This document shows, in pieces, positions 31,698 to 40,463 of a stretch of 64,000 bases of DNA. The stretch's first letter is position 1. The number at the start of each line of letters is the position of its first letter. The notes beneath the pieces are model-generated. The model worked only from the letters and a program-made list of their open reading frames with translations. It did not search any database and was not told the DNA's origin. Origin of the DNA: PALSA-1006 sp963733265 (GTDB taxonomy: Bacteria > Pseudomonadota > Gammaproteobacteria > Burkholderiales > Gallionellaceae); the NCBI GenBank assembly GCA_963733265.1, contig CAVTCF010000001.1:434001-498000 (forward strand), read 5' to 3'. A program made the translations under genes and the position numbers.

Positions 31698-32369
31698 ATG
31701 AGTATCACTGACTGGCCGGTTAACGAACGTCCACGCGAGAAGCTTATACAGCGCGGCGCAGCGGCACTTTCTGACGCTGAATTGCTGGCGATTTTTTTAC
31801 GCACGGGTGTCGTTGGTAAAAGTGCGGTCGATCTGGCACGCGAACTACTGACACGTTTCGGCAATTTGACGCAGATGTTTGCAGCAAGTGAAGCGGTGTT
31901 TTGCGAGACACACGGCATGGGACAGGCAAAGTACGCGCAGTTGCAAGCGGTGCTTGAAATGTCGCGGCGAGCTTTGCAGGAAGAAATGCGTATTGGTGAT
32001 GCGTTAAACTCACCACTGGCGGTGCGCAACTATTTGCAACTGCTATTACGCGGCCGCGAGCAGGAAGTATTCATGGTGATCTTTTTGGATGCTCAACATC
32101 GAGTTATTGTTGCCGAGGAGATGTTTCACGGTACCCTTACGCAGACTAGCGTTTATCCGCGCGAAGTGGTTAAACGGGCCTTGGCACTAAATGCGGCGGC
32201 GGTGATCTTTGCGCACCATCCAAGCGGCGTGGCAGAACCGAGTCAGTCGGATCGGCTGTTGACTGATGCCTTGAAGCAAGCACTGCAACTGGTTGACGTG
32301 CGCGTTTTAGACCACTTCATTGTTGCAGGAGCGGGGTGCTTGTCGTTTGCGGAGAAGGGGATGCTGTAG
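31698..32369 (+). CDS. radC: RadC family protein with a contracted JAMM motif
   Basis: This 223-residue RadC has an N-terminal helix-hairpin region (PREKLIQRGAAALSDAELLA, RTGVVGKSAVDLAREL) and the C-terminal JAMM-like domain (EVFMVIFLDAQHRVI, FHGTLTQTSVYPREVVKRAL). Where RadC proteins read A-H-N-H-P-S-G, this one reads A-H-H-P-S-G (His173-His174), a one-codon loss inside the metal site, while VAEPSQSDR and DHFIVAG are intact. It may be impaired or use a variant metal site. RadC's molecular role is unproven in general. Confidence 0.92.
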   Translation: MSITDWPVNERPREKLIQRGAAALSDAELLAIFLRTGVVGKSAVDLARELLTRFGNLTQMFAASEAVFCETHGMGQAKYAQLQAVLEMSRRALQEEMRIGDALNSPLAVRNYLQLLLRGREQEVFMVIFLDAQHRVIVAEEMFHGTLTQTSVYPREVVKRALALNAAAVIFAHHPSGVAEPSQSDRLLTDALKQALQLVDVRVLDHFIVAGAGCLSFAEKGML

Positions 32370-32384
32370 AAATTGGTTCCTTCC

Positions 32385-32482
32385 CCCTTGCAGGGGGAGG
32401 GTTAGGGTGGGGGTAGAAGCGTGGCTTCCTTCACAGCTCCTAACCCCATCCTAGCCTTCCCCCTCAGAGGGGGAAGGGACAT
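32385..32482. repeat. GGAGGGTTAGGGTGGGGGTAG repeat element
   Basis: An arm CCCCCTTGCAGGGGGAGGG-type hairpin and GGTTAGGGTGGGGGTAGAA are followed by an approximately inverse half (CCCCATCCTAGCCTTCCCCC, CTCAGAGGGGGAAGGG). The same arrangement occurs at 12930-13040 with GGCTAGGGAGGGGGTAGAA. It lies between radC and ypjD, which converge, so it may double as a bidirectional terminator. Confidence 0.7.
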
Positions 32483-32508
32483 GGGCCATTAAAGTTTAGA
32501 GATGTCCT

Positions 32509-33321
32509 CTAACGATGCAGGAGGATTTCCAGTACAAACTTCGTGCCCAAATATGCCAGGACCAAGAAACCAAAACCGCTCAAAGTCCAGCGTACAGCGG
32601 TGCGTCCGCGCCATCCTTTGAAGGTTCGTCCGAGCAGTAATATCGCAAATACTCCCCAGGAAATAAAACCTAACAAGACTTTGTGGCTAAACTGCCATGG
32701 CTTACCGAATATCTGTTCCGAAAACAGCATTCCCGAGGCCAGCGTAAGGGTAAGTAAAACGAGCCCAACCCCGATAATGCGAAACAGCAAAGTTTCCATC
32801 GTCAGTAACGGAGGCAGGTTTTTGAAAACGTTGGGTAGTGTCGCGTGATGCAAACCTTTTTCAACAAAGGACATCAACCCGGCATGGAGAGCGGCAATGG
32901 TGAAAAGGCTATAGGCCAGCATTGCTACCAGAACATGAGCGTCAAACATCCATGAAGTGGGCTCGGAATGCGTTCGCGTGTCGGGAAAAATTTCGGGCAG
33001 GAGCACGCTAATAGCAGCCAGGGGCAAGACCAGAGATAAAATATTAGCCAATGGATAGAAAAACCGTGCAATCCAATATATCAACACAGTTAACCATAGG
33101 ATCAGCGAGATCGAATACACTAAACTTAAATTGAGGTTACTACCGACAATTAAATTGTTATAAAGTAACCCTGCTTGTATAGTCAGGGGGATGCCGATAG
33201 CATGCCCCAGACTGCTACGGTTTAACGCTTCCGCATTGCCAGAGACCTGAGCTCGCCAAAAGAAGAAGGCCAGCGTACTGTACGCAAAAAAAGCAACGAT
33301 TGTTGGAGCCAAGTTCGACAT
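32509..33321 (-). CDS. Inner membrane protein, CcsA/YpjD family
   Basis: This 270-residue protein has about eight transmembrane helices, in the cytochrome c assembly (CcsA) superfamily. Key features are SWMFDAHVLVAMLAYSLFTI near the middle and KPWQFSHKVLLGFISWGVF with a conserved His. In proteobacteria this gene (ypjD, also called corE) typically sits divergent from ffh, as here. Its role is not firmly established; a link to CorC/magnesium or haem handling has been proposed. Confidence 0.85.
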   Translation of the reverse strand: MSNLAPTIVAFFAYSTLAFFFWRAQVSGNAEALNRSSLGHAIGIPLTIQAGLLYNNLIVGSNLNLSLVYSISLILWLTVLIYWIARFFYPLANILSLVLPLAAISVLLPEIFPDTRTHSEPTSWMFDAHVLVAMLAYSLFTIAALHAGLMSFVEKGLHHATLPNVFKNLPPLLTMETLLFRIIGVGLVLLTLTLASGMLFSEQIFGKPWQFSHKVLLGFISWGVFAILLLGRTFKGWRGRTAVRWTLSGFGFLVLAYLGTKFVLEILLHR

Positions 33322-33393
33322 GATGCGTGTAGATGTTTTAGACTTGGCGAATTCTACACTAACTGCATCTTAAACTGAGCGAGAACAATCAAC

Positions 33394-34746
33394 ATGTTGG
33401 ATAACCTTACCCAGCGCCTTTCAGGCATCGTTAAAACTCTGCGTGGTCAGGCACGGCTGACGGAAGACAATATTCAGGACGCTTTGCGCGAGGTTCGCCT
33501 TGCCTTGCTTGAAGCAGATGTGGCCTTGCCCGTGGTCAAAGAATTTACCACCCAAGTTAAGCAAGCCGCTCTGGGAGAGGCTGTCATCGGTAGTTTAAGC
33601 CCGGGACAAGCCCTGATTGGCGTGGTGAACCGTGAGTTGACCAAGCTGATGGGCGAGCACAATGATGCGCTCAATCTGGCGGCGGTTCCCCCTGCGGTAA
33701 TTTTGATGGCGGGCTTGCAGGGCGCGGGTAAGACCACGACCAGCGGCAAGCTGGCGAAGTTCTTGCGCGAGAAGAATAAGAAAAAAGTATTGCTGGTGAG
33801 CTGTGATATCTATCGGCCCGCAGCGATTGAGCAATTGCGTACTTTGGCACAACAACTTGAAGTTGATTTTTTTCCGTCTGATATTTCTCAAAAGCCTCAG
33901 GACATTGCCTTGGCCGCGCTGGACTTTGCGCGCAAACATCACCATGAAGTGCTGATTGTCGATACCGCAGGGCGTTTGGCAGTCGACGCCGCGATGATGG
34001 AAGAGATCAAGCAATTGCATGCCGCGCTGCATCCAATTGAAACGCTGTTTGTGGTCGATGCGATGACCGGGCAAGATGCGGTGAATACCGCAAAAGCGTT
34101 CGGCGATGCATTACCGCTGACGGGTGTGATTCTCACCAAGCTGGATGGCGATGCACGCGGCGGCGCGGCGCTATCGGTGCGCCACGTGACGGGCAAGCCG
34201 ATCAAATTTGTTGGCGTGAGTGAAAAAATGAACGGCCTCGAACCGTTCTATCCCGACCGCATGGCGTCACGCGTGTTGGGCATGGGCGATGTGTTATCAC
34301 TGATCGAAGATGCGCAGCGCGGTATCGACCATGTCGAAGCGGAAAAGATGGCGAAGAAGATGCAAAGCGGCAAGGGCTTTGATCTGAATGACTTCAAAAT
34401 GCAAATTGTGCAGATGAAAAAAATGGGCGGGATGGGGGCGCTGATGGACAAGCTGCCTGCACAACTTTCTCAAGCCGCAGCGGGTGCAAAAGTCGATGAC
34501 CGCCAAATTAACCGCACTGAGGGTATTATCAATTCGATGACCCCGTTTGAACGCACTCATCCTGAACTGATTAAGGCTTCACGCAAACGTCGCATTGCGG
34601 CAGGCGCGGGTGTGCAAGTGATGCATGTTAACCAATTGCTCAACCAGTTCGAACAAACCCAGAAAATGATGAAAATGTTCAGCGGCAAAGGCGGCATGAT
34701 GAAGATGATGCGCGGTATGAAAGGGTTGATGCCCGGGATGCGATAA
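33394..34746 (+). CDS. ffh: Signal recognition particle protein Ffh
   Basis: This 450-residue SRP GTPase targets inner-membrane proteins. The N domain begins MLDNLTQRLSGIVKTLRGQ; the G domain has AGLQGAGKTTTSGKL, DTAGRLAVD and TKLDGDARGG; the methionine-rich M domain ends in runs such as MMKMFSGKGGMMKMMRG. Start and length are standard. Confidence 0.97.
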   Translation: MLDNLTQRLSGIVKTLRGQARLTEDNIQDALREVRLALLEADVALPVVKEFTTQVKQAALGEAVIGSLSPGQALIGVVNRELTKLMGEHNDALNLAAVPPAVILMAGLQGAGKTTTSGKLAKFLREKNKKKVLLVSCDIYRPAAIEQLRTLAQQLEVDFFPSDISQKPQDIALAALDFARKHHHEVLIVDTAGRLAVDAAMMEEIKQLHAALHPIETLFVVDAMTGQDAVNTAKAFGDALPLTGVILTKLDGDARGGAALSVRHVTGKPIKFVGVSEKMNGLEPFYPDRMASRVLGMGDVLSLIEDAQRGIDHVEAEKMAKKMQSGKGFDLNDFKMQIVQMKKMGGMGALMDKLPAQLSQAAAGAKVDDRQINRTEGIINSMTPFERTHPELIKASRKRRIAAGAGVQVMHVNQLLNQFEQTQKMMKMFSGKGGMMKMMRGMKGLMPGMR

Positions 34747-34773
34747 AACCCATATTCCTTGAACTCAAAGTTT

Positions 34774-34838
34774 AGTAGGAGCCCGATTCATCGGGCGATT
34801 GAACATCAAAGATTCGCCCGATGAATCGAGCTCCTACT
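34774..34838. repeat. Near-perfect 25-bp inverted repeat (AGTAGGAGC...GCTCCTACT)
   Basis: The 25-nt arm beginning AGTAGGAGCCCGATTCATCG (34774-34798) is mirrored at 34814-34838 (beginning TCGCCCGATGAATCGAGCTC) with one mismatch and a 15-nt spacer. It sits 28 nt after ffh and could terminate ffh or stabilise its mRNA. Nested within it are CCGATTCATCGG palindromes, like those at 12788 and 13204. It has the look of a small mobile palindromic element. Confidence 0.75.
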
Positions 34839-34867
34839 GCAATCTTTATTATTGGCGCTTTTTAAAC

Positions 34868-35581
34868 ATGGCAATCAAAGCAATTATTTTCGACGTTGAC
34901 GGCACACTTGCCGATACAGAGGACGCTCACCGTATTGCTTTTAACACCGCTTTTGCAGAAAACAATCTTGATTGGGAATGGGATATTCCCTTGTACGACA
35001 AGTTACTCAAAGTCACCGGGGGCAAGGAGCGTATAAAATATTTTGTTGAAAGTTTTTTGCCGAATTTCACCAAGCCTGCCGACTACGAAGGCTTTGTAAA
35101 AAATCTGCATCTGGTGAAAACTTCTCACTACACAACCATGTTGCGCGGCGGCTTGATTCCGTTGCGCCCCGGAATTAAACAACTCATCACCGATGCAAAT
35201 CGCGCTGGCATTGCGCTTGCCATAGCCACGACAACAACTCCGGAAAATGTCGCCACTTTGCTGGAAGTCGGGTTGGGAAAAGATTGGGCAAAATATTTTG
35301 CGGCAAACGGCTGCGGTGACATCGTGCCGAATAAAAAACCCGCGCCGGATATCTACAATTGGGTACTGCGTGAACTAAAACTGAATTCTTCCGAATGCAT
35401 TGCGCTGGAAGACTCCTACAACGGATTATGCTCTGCACTTGCAGCGGGAGTAAAAACCTATATTACGATCAATCCGTATACCGGCAAACAGGACTTCACC
35501 GGAGCCGCAGCGGTTTACGCCGACCTCAGTGACTTGCCGAGTTTCTATAAGGCCACCGGTGTGGAGCTTGGCAAACAATAA
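34868..35581 (+). CDS. HAD-superfamily phosphatase, CbbY-like
   Basis: This 237-residue protein begins MAIKAIIFDVDGTLADTEDA, with the catalytic DVDGT, followed by HRIAFNTAFAENNLDWEWDI, TGGKERIKYF, motif II ATTTTP, and ALEDSYNGLCSALAAGV. These match CbbY, a sugar bisphosphate phosphatase (xylulose-1,5-bisphosphate in Calvin-cycle organisms). No RuBisCO gene is in the window, so the substrate is open. The start at 34868 is used; the frame open upstream only covers the palindromic element. Confidence 0.82.
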   Translation: MAIKAIIFDVDGTLADTEDAHRIAFNTAFAENNLDWEWDIPLYDKLLKVTGGKERIKYFVESFLPNFTKPADYEGFVKNLHLVKTSHYTTMLRGGLIPLRPGIKQLITDANRAGIALAIATTTTPENVATLLEVGLGKDWAKYFAANGCGDIVPNKKPAPDIYNWVLRELKLNSSECIALEDSYNGLCSALAAGVKTYITINPYTGKQDFTGAAAVYADLSDLPSFYKATGVELGKQ

Positions 35582-35585
35582 TTGG

Positions 35586-36905
35586 CTAAAGTGAATCCAG
35601 CACAGCTAAAATTTCATCGAATAATGGTCGGGCGTTAACCACAGGTTGATCGCAGCGGGCATGCAATTCGCGTAACGTATCGATAATGTGTTGTTGTTCA
35701 ATATTTGTGTGCGTGCGCTCCAGTATCTCTTCAAGCAAACAGGCAAATGCGCGAACTTCGATGCGCTGCAAAGACGTTGCCAAATTAGAATCGTGCTGCG
35801 GAACAAAAGTTGCCGCCCCGAAATCGCCGAGTAAACAATCACCATCTTTATTCCACAAAATATTGTGTGCGTAAAGATCGCCGTGCAAAATGCCACGTGA
35901 ATGCAAATGAGCTGCCACTGTTGCAATTCCGTGTAATAAATTTAAAGCCGTCGCCAGCGTGAACTGTGTTTCTGACGAATAGATATCACGGGTGCATGAC
36001 GCTAGACTGGGCGGACCTGCAAGGTTAACGAAGCCGGGGTCGATCAGTGACATGACTAATCCGGGGGTATTGTCAGGATGCCCGCTGATTTTGCCGGTAA
36101 CAGGAATCAGGCCGGGGTGAGAACCTGCAGCGATACATGCTGCCTTTTCGCTGCGGGGTAACCCGTCGCTAGTCAATGAACCTTTGAACATTTTGACGGC
36201 TACCGACGATACTCTGTCAGCCAGTTTCAGGTTCGCACGATAAATGATGCCTGAGGCACCCTCGCCCAAGGAATGTTCCAGTTCAATGTTTGACCAGTCA
36301 ATATGCGGGATAGGTTGCCTGGACATCGCGGCGAATTCGCTTACATCACTACAGGGATTGCCCGCAAACGCCAGCCACGAAAGTCGCGGCAAAGTGATCA
36401 ACCAGTCGGGAAGTTGTGTAAATTGATTCGCGGAAATTCGGACTAATTCCACTCGCTTGCAATTAGCTAATTGTCTTGGTAATGCTTGCAAGCGATTACC
36501 CGCGAGCATCAATTTTTGCAGGCGCGAGCTTAAACCGAGTTCGGCAGGCAATTCGCTAATTTGATTGTCAGTCAGAATTAACCAGCCAAGTTTTTCAGGC
36601 AGGGCTGCGGCGGCAACACGAACAATTTTATTGGCTTTGAACCCGATCATTTCCAAATTCGGGCATTTACCCAACACTTCGGGCACTTCGGTAAAGTTGT
36701 TGTCAGAACAAAAAATTACGCGCAGTTTATGCAACCTGGGCAGGTCGTCAGGGAGGTTGGATAAATTGTTGCCCGACAGATTGAGAATTTCAAGTGAATC
36801 GGCAAGGTCAAATATTTCCCTCGGAAATTCGTCTAGACCACAGGAGAGATCAAGACGAATGCTACCGGTTAATTGGCCGGCACGAAGAGAAGACAAAGTT
36901 TGCAT
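35586..36905 (-). CDS. Leucine-rich-repeat / serine-threonine protein kinase fusion
   Basis: This 439-residue protein joins two modules. Residues about 15-190 contain some seven leucine-rich repeats of the LxxLxLxxNxLxxLPxxL type (SLEILNLSGNNLSNLP, LGWLILTDNQISELPAELG, RLQKLMLAGNRLQALPRQL). Residues about 205-439 form a eukaryotic-like kinase: Gly loop GEGASG (214-219), Lys238 in VAVKMF, catalytic HGD (341-343) in ILHGDLYAHNILW, and DFG (361-363). All key kinase residues are present. LRR-kinase fusions are uncommon in bacteria. No signal peptide or transmembrane segment is visible, so it is probably cytoplasmic. Its stop faces the CbbY-like gene. Confidence 0.82.
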   Translation of the reverse strand: MQTLSSLRAGQLTGSIRLDLSCGLDEFPREIFDLADSLEILNLSGNNLSNLPDDLPRLHKLRVIFCSDNNFTEVPEVLGKCPNLEMIGFKANKIVRVAAAALPEKLGWLILTDNQISELPAELGLSSRLQKLMLAGNRLQALPRQLANCKRVELVRISANQFTQLPDWLITLPRLSWLAFAGNPCSDVSEFAAMSRQPIPHIDWSNIELEHSLGEGASGIIYRANLKLADRVSSVAVKMFKGSLTSDGLPRSEKAACIAAGSHPGLIPVTGKISGHPDNTPGLVMSLIDPGFVNLAGPPSLASCTRDIYSSETQFTLATALNLLHGIATVAAHLHSRGILHGDLYAHNILWNKDGDCLLGDFGAATFVPQHDSNLATSLQRIEVRAFACLLEEILERTHTNIEQQHIIDTLRELHARCDQPVVNARPLFDEILAVLDSL

Positions 36906-36932
36906 TCTGTAAATTACAGTTAGAGCAAAAGA

Positions 36933-37400
36933 TTACAAGTTTATAACCAATTTTGTATTGATGAACTTCCATTCAGCAGGATCAAGCGGGGTAATGGAAA
37001 GACGATTGCCGCGCTGCAAAGTGCGCATCTGTGCCAGTTCAGGATGTTGGCGTAATTCCTCGAGAGGAATAAGAGCGATCTTTTTCACCAGTTGCACATC
37101 CACATTAAACCAGCGAGGTTGTTCCTGTGTGGCCTTGGGATCGAAGTATTTATTTTTCGGGTTGAATTGCGTGGCGTCGGGATAAGCCAAGGCGCTGACT
37201 TGGGCGATTCCGGCGATGCCGGGCTGTTTGCAATTGGAATGGTAAAACATCACGCCATCGCCTATGCTCATTTGATTGCGCATAAAATTGCGCGCTTGAT
37301 AATTACGTACGCCATACCATGCCACAGTTTGGTTTGGCATTTCTGCGAGATCATCAACGCTGACGTCGGCGGGTTCAGATTTCATTAACCAATAACGCAT
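36933..37400 (-). CDS. EVE domain-containing protein
   Basis: This 155-residue protein belongs to the EVE/thymocyte-nuclear-protein-1 group, PUA-like folds that bind modified nucleotides. MRYWLMKSEPADVSVDDLAE, AWYGVRNYQARNFMRNQM, GDGVMFYHSNCKQPGIAGIA and WFNVDVQLVKKIALIPLEEL are the family blocks. The biological ligand in bacteria is unknown. Confidence 0.9.
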   Translation of the reverse strand: MRYWLMKSEPADVSVDDLAEMPNQTVAWYGVRNYQARNFMRNQMSIGDGVMFYHSNCKQPGIAGIAQVSALAYPDATQFNPKNKYFDPKATQEQPRWFNVDVQLVKKIALIPLEELRQHPELAQMRTLQRGNRLSITPLDPAEWKFINTKLVINL

Positions 37401-37413
37401 GATTCCGGTTCAC

Positions 37414-37444
37414 AATAAAAAGTGCGACCCTCGCGGATCGCACT
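37414..37444 (-). terminator. Terminator downstream of the 6S RNA
   Basis: Read leftward, GTGCGATCCGCGAGGGTCGCAC folds into a stem (GTGCGA/TCGCAC core plus internal pairs) and is followed by TTTTTATT. It ends the 6S RNA transcription unit just before the EVE gene. Confidence 0.8.
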
Positions 37445-37449
37445 GGAAT

Positions 37450-37632
37450 AAAAGTCCCCGCCTGTGCCGTTGACTCAATGTCTTGAACCTGGGTTCAAGT
37501 GGGTCGGTTCCCGGTTACATCAGGTGCGTCCGCGGGGGACGCTCACAACAGTAACTTGAATGGGGCGCAACCTAAGCGTTAGCTCATTGGTTCAAAGAAT
37601 TATGAGTCTGACGAACACCGCAGGGACAACTC
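37450..37632 (-). ncRNA. ssrS: 6S RNA
   Basis: The position (downstream of zapA, same strand) and structure fit 6S RNA, which binds the sigma-70 holoenzyme and mimics an open promoter. Reading leftward, the 5' part GTCCCTGCGGTGTTCGTCAG can pair with the 3' part TGAGTCAACGGCACAGGCGG and following GGAC as the closing stem. The 3' half contains the highly conserved CACTTGAACCCAGGTTCAAG hairpin. The ends are approximate. The ZapA/6S RNA linkage is well known in beta- and gammaproteobacteria. Confidence 0.88.
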
Positions 37633-37640
37633 TTGACTGG

Positions 37641-37955
37641 TTAGAACAACTTATTCTGATCTGCCAAAGCTTCGTCAATAGTTGTCTGCATGGATTGCAT
37701 TCTACGCTTATAGTCACCCATGTCAAAACTTCCGCCAAGCTTTGTTGTAAGTAGCTCGTGGGCGATATTGAGTGCTGCCATAATGGCGATTCTTTCGGTG
37801 GAAGCGACCTTGCCCGCATCGCGAATTTCGCGCATTTTTTTGTCAAGATATCCTACTGCTTCAAGCAGTTCCGCTTTTTCGTCATCGGGACAGGCGACCC
37901 GAAATTCGCGGTCAAGTATTTGAACATCCAGCGCGTTGGATTTTTTAGCGCTCAT
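37641..37955 (-). CDS. zapA: Cell division protein ZapA
   Basis: ZapA binds FtsZ and promotes protofilament bundling. This 104-residue protein begins MSAKKSNALDVQILDREFRV, with an AACPDDEKAEL-type block and RIAIMAALNIAHELLTTK before a C-terminal coiled coil. Its start overlaps the stop of the ZapB-like gene (ATGA), and 6S RNA follows. Confidence 0.92.
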   Translation of the reverse strand: MSAKKSNALDVQILDREFRVACPDDEKAELLEAVGYLDKKMREIRDAGKVASTERIAIMAALNIAHELLTTKLGGSFDMGDYKRRMQSMQTTIDEALADQNKLF

Positions 37956-38161
37956 ATTTTTTCATCGGGAAGTTTTGCCAGAATATTTTCCAAACGTGAT
38001 TTGGCAATGTTGATTTTGTCGTCACTTTGACGGGCATGACTGAGCGCTTCCGCGAGGTCTTGGCGAAGTTGATGGTTCTCGGCGCGCATGCGCTTGGTTA
38101 GTTGCACCAATTGAGCGAGTTTACTCTCTAGTAAGTTTAGTTCACCTTGCATAGACTCCAC
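37952..38161 (-). CDS. ZapB-like coiled-coil protein (TIGR02449 type)
   Basis: This 69-residue protein is nearly all coiled coil (ELNLLESKLAQLVQLTKRMR, AENHQLRQDLAEAL), closely matching the small proteins found just upstream of zapA in many betaproteobacteria. It is probably a ZapA-associated division factor. It shares an ATGA overlap with zapA. Confidence 0.82.
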   Translation of the reverse strand: MESMQGELNLLESKLAQLVQLTKRMRAENHQLRQDLAEALSHARQSDDKINIAKSRLENILAKLPDEKI

Positions 38162-38261
38162 TATAGTTTAGAAAATCCTATTGAGTCAAATGGTAACGAA
38201 GGATTGTGCAAGTATTTTGGCGGACATGTGTTGTATTTAACTTCTGTTACAATGCATGCCG

Positions 38262-38425
38262 CTTCAAGGTGCTATGTGATTTGCCTCACGTAGTTAAACG
38301 GGAAATAGGTGAAATGCCTGTGCTGCCCCCGCAACGGTAAGCAAGTGAGGATTTGCCAGTAGGCCACTGTGAGCAATCATGGGAAGGCGGCAGATCAAGA
38401 CTTGTGAGCCCGGATACCGGCCTTA
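38262..38425 (+). promoter_or_regulatory. Cobalamin riboswitch upstream of btuB
   Basis: The conserved segments appear in order: AACGGGAA, GGTGAAATGCC, GCTGCCCCCGCAACGGTAA (the B12-box region), GCCACTG, GGGAAGGC, and GAGCCCGGATACCGGCC. These are the landmarks of the AdoCbl/B12 riboswitch. A hairpin ACCGGG/CCGGTT with a following T-rich run (about 38463-38487) could be part of the expression platform. It lies 136 nt before the btuB start, so high B12 would shut off btuB and probably btuM. Confidence 0.93.
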
Positions 38426-38560
38426 AAGTATGTTGGGAAGTGCTGCGGGAGGCGCACGGACGACCGGGTTTTTCTAATCCGGTTTTCTGTCACATCTGCG
38501 GTATTTCCTGTTTTTAACAAATTCCAACGGGGACGCTTGGAATCTAATCGGGAAAATCAA

Positions 38561-40363
38561 ATGAAACACAAGAAACTTTTTGCCGCACTGTTGTGTGTGG
38601 TCACTCCTTTTGCGTACGGCGAAACAACAAGCCTGGATGAAGTCGTGGTCACGGCCACACGAATGCCCCAAGCATTGAACAAAACTATCGCGGATACGAC
38701 GCTATTAAGCGAACAGGAGATTCGTGGTTCTGGAGCAACTGATGTGCCGACCCTGCTGCGTTCATTGGCGGGAGTCGAAGTTGCTCAATCGGGCGGACTG
38801 GGTTCACTGTCCGGCACTTACATGCGTGGCGCCAATTCCAATCAAGTGTTGGTGCTAATAGACGGTGTGAGGGTCAATTCAGCCACTTCAGGGGCGACGG
38901 CACTTGAGCACATTATGCTGGACAATGTTGAGCGTATCGAAGTGGTGCGCGGAAACGTCAGTAGTTTATATGGCTCAGAAGCAATCGGCGGGGTGATCCA
39001 AATTTTCACCAAGCACGGTAGCGGTGTCCCGGCATTTACTGCCAGTGCGGGAGGCGGCACCCACGGTACTCAGCGTTATGCTGCGGGATTTTCCGGCGAA
39101 GTGGACAGCACGTCGTTCAGTGTGAATGCGAGCAAAGTCAAGACCGATGGTGTATCGGCAATAAATCCTCAGATCATGCCCAATGCCAACTCCAACAATA
39201 ATGGTTATGACAACAACACGCTCAATGCGCAAGTCAAATATGCCTTCAATGCTGATCATGCTGTTACAGCAACTTGGTTCAGCACTCGCAGCAACGTCTC
39301 TTTTGACAGTGCATTTGGCTTGCCTACTAACTTGTATAACACCCAAGATAATATCGACAAGGTATCGTTGGCATCAGATGACCAAATCAGCGAAATCTGG
39401 CACAGCCAAGTGCGTATTGCGCAAGGTAATGACGACAGTCAAACATATGGCGCACTTGCGTATCGTTATAAAACCCAAAGCAACCAATATGCCTGGCAAA
39501 ACAATCTCAAATTCTCGGATAGTCAGAAGTTGATCTTGGCTGTTGAAAATTTGGGACAAACCGTTTCATCGGACACGCAATTTACGCAAACTACGCGCAA
39601 TGTGAACAGCTTGCTGGGCGGGTATGCCGGAGAATATGGCAGGCATCAAGTGCAACTCAATTTGAGGCAGGACAATTACTCGGATTTCGGTTCGGTGAAT
39701 ACCGGTTTGCTGGGGTACGGATTTGCGCTTGATGAAAGTTGGCGCGCAGCAGGCAGTGTCAGCAATGCGTTCAAAGCGCCAACTTTCAACGATATGTACG
39801 ATCCATTTATGGGTAATTCAAGTTTGAAGCCGGAGCGATCACAAAACAAGGAATTCGGTCTGCATTATGCGGCCAAGGGACATCGAGTAGATGCTGTTTA
39901 TTTCGACAATCGCATTACCGACTTTATCGAACTTGATGCTTCGTATGTGGCGGTCAATACGCCCCTGGCAGAAATTTCCGGCCAGGAATTGATTTACACT
40001 GGAGATTTTGGCACTAAGCATCTGAAAGCAAATTTGACGTTCCAAAATCCACGCGATACCACGACAGGTTTGGTCCTGGCGCGCCGTGCCAAAGAATTTG
40101 CCAGCGTTGCGGCTTCACACGATCTGGGCGAATGGAATATGGGGGCAGAAATTCGCTACAGCGGACAGCGGCAAGATAATAACACGGTCACGTCGCCAAC
40201 CTTGCCGAGTTACACGCTGGTAAACTTGACCACGCGCTACATCATCGACCGGCATTTTGATCTGGCGGCACGCGTGGACAATCTTTTCAATACGAGCTAT
40301 TCGGAAGCATACGGCTACAACACTTTGGGACGTACATTGTTTATTGGCGTAAATTACCGGTAA
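38561..40363 (+). CDS. btuB: Vitamin B12 TonB-dependent outer membrane receptor
   Basis: This 600-residue TonB-dependent receptor has signal peptide LFAALLCVVTPFAYG, then TonB box-like LDEVVVTATR, a plug domain (SLAGVEVAQSGGLGSLSGTY, MRGANSNQVLVLIDGVRVNS, NVERIEVVRG) and a beta-barrel ending in a terminal aromatic-Arg (IGVNYR). Substrate assignment to cobalamin rests on the riboswitch immediately upstream and the downstream btuM. Start MKHKKLFAAL at 38561 is used rather than the ATG 8 codons upstream. Confidence 0.92.
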   Translation: MKHKKLFAALLCVVTPFAYGETTSLDEVVVTATRMPQALNKTIADTTLLSEQEIRGSGATDVPTLLRSLAGVEVAQSGGLGSLSGTYMRGANSNQVLVLIDGVRVNSATSGATALEHIMLDNVERIEVVRGNVSSLYGSEAIGGVIQIFTKHGSGVPAFTASAGGGTHGTQRYAAGFSGEVDSTSFSVNASKVKTDGVSAINPQIMPNANSNNNGYDNNTLNAQVKYAFNADHAVTATWFSTRSNVSFDSAFGLPTNLYNTQDNIDKVSLASDDQISEIWHSQVRIAQGNDDSQTYGALAYRYKTQSNQYAWQNNLKFSDSQKLILAVENLGQTVSSDTQFTQTTRNVNSLLGGYAGEYGRHQVQLNLRQDNYSDFGSVNTGLLGYGFALDESWRAAGSVSNAFKAPTFNDMYDPFMGNSSLKPERSQNKEFGLHYAAKGHRVDAVYFDNRITDFIELDASYVAVNTPLAEISGQELIYTGDFGTKHLKANLTFQNPRDTTTGLVLARRAKEFASVAASHDLGEWNMGAEIRYSGQRQDNNTVTSPTLPSYTLVNLTTRYIIDRHFDLAARVDNLFNTSYSEAYGYNTLGRTLFIGVNYR

Positions 40364-40463
40364 GCAAACCGGGCATAAAAGACAAGACTCGTCTTTTGTG
40401 CCCCATCCTTTTCTGTTAAAGTCACTACATTATTTCGATGGCGGAAACGCATAAGGAGCACAT

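Noticed and set aside
34868..35581. CbbY-like gene as evidence for a Calvin-cycle locus
   Set aside because: No RuBisCO, phosphoribulokinase or CbbR gene is in the window; CbbY homologues also occur outside cbb operons.
37560..37754. Rightward 64-codon frame over 6S RNA and zapA
   Set aside because: It overlaps the conserved 6S RNA and zapA on the other strand and has no recognisable protein motif.
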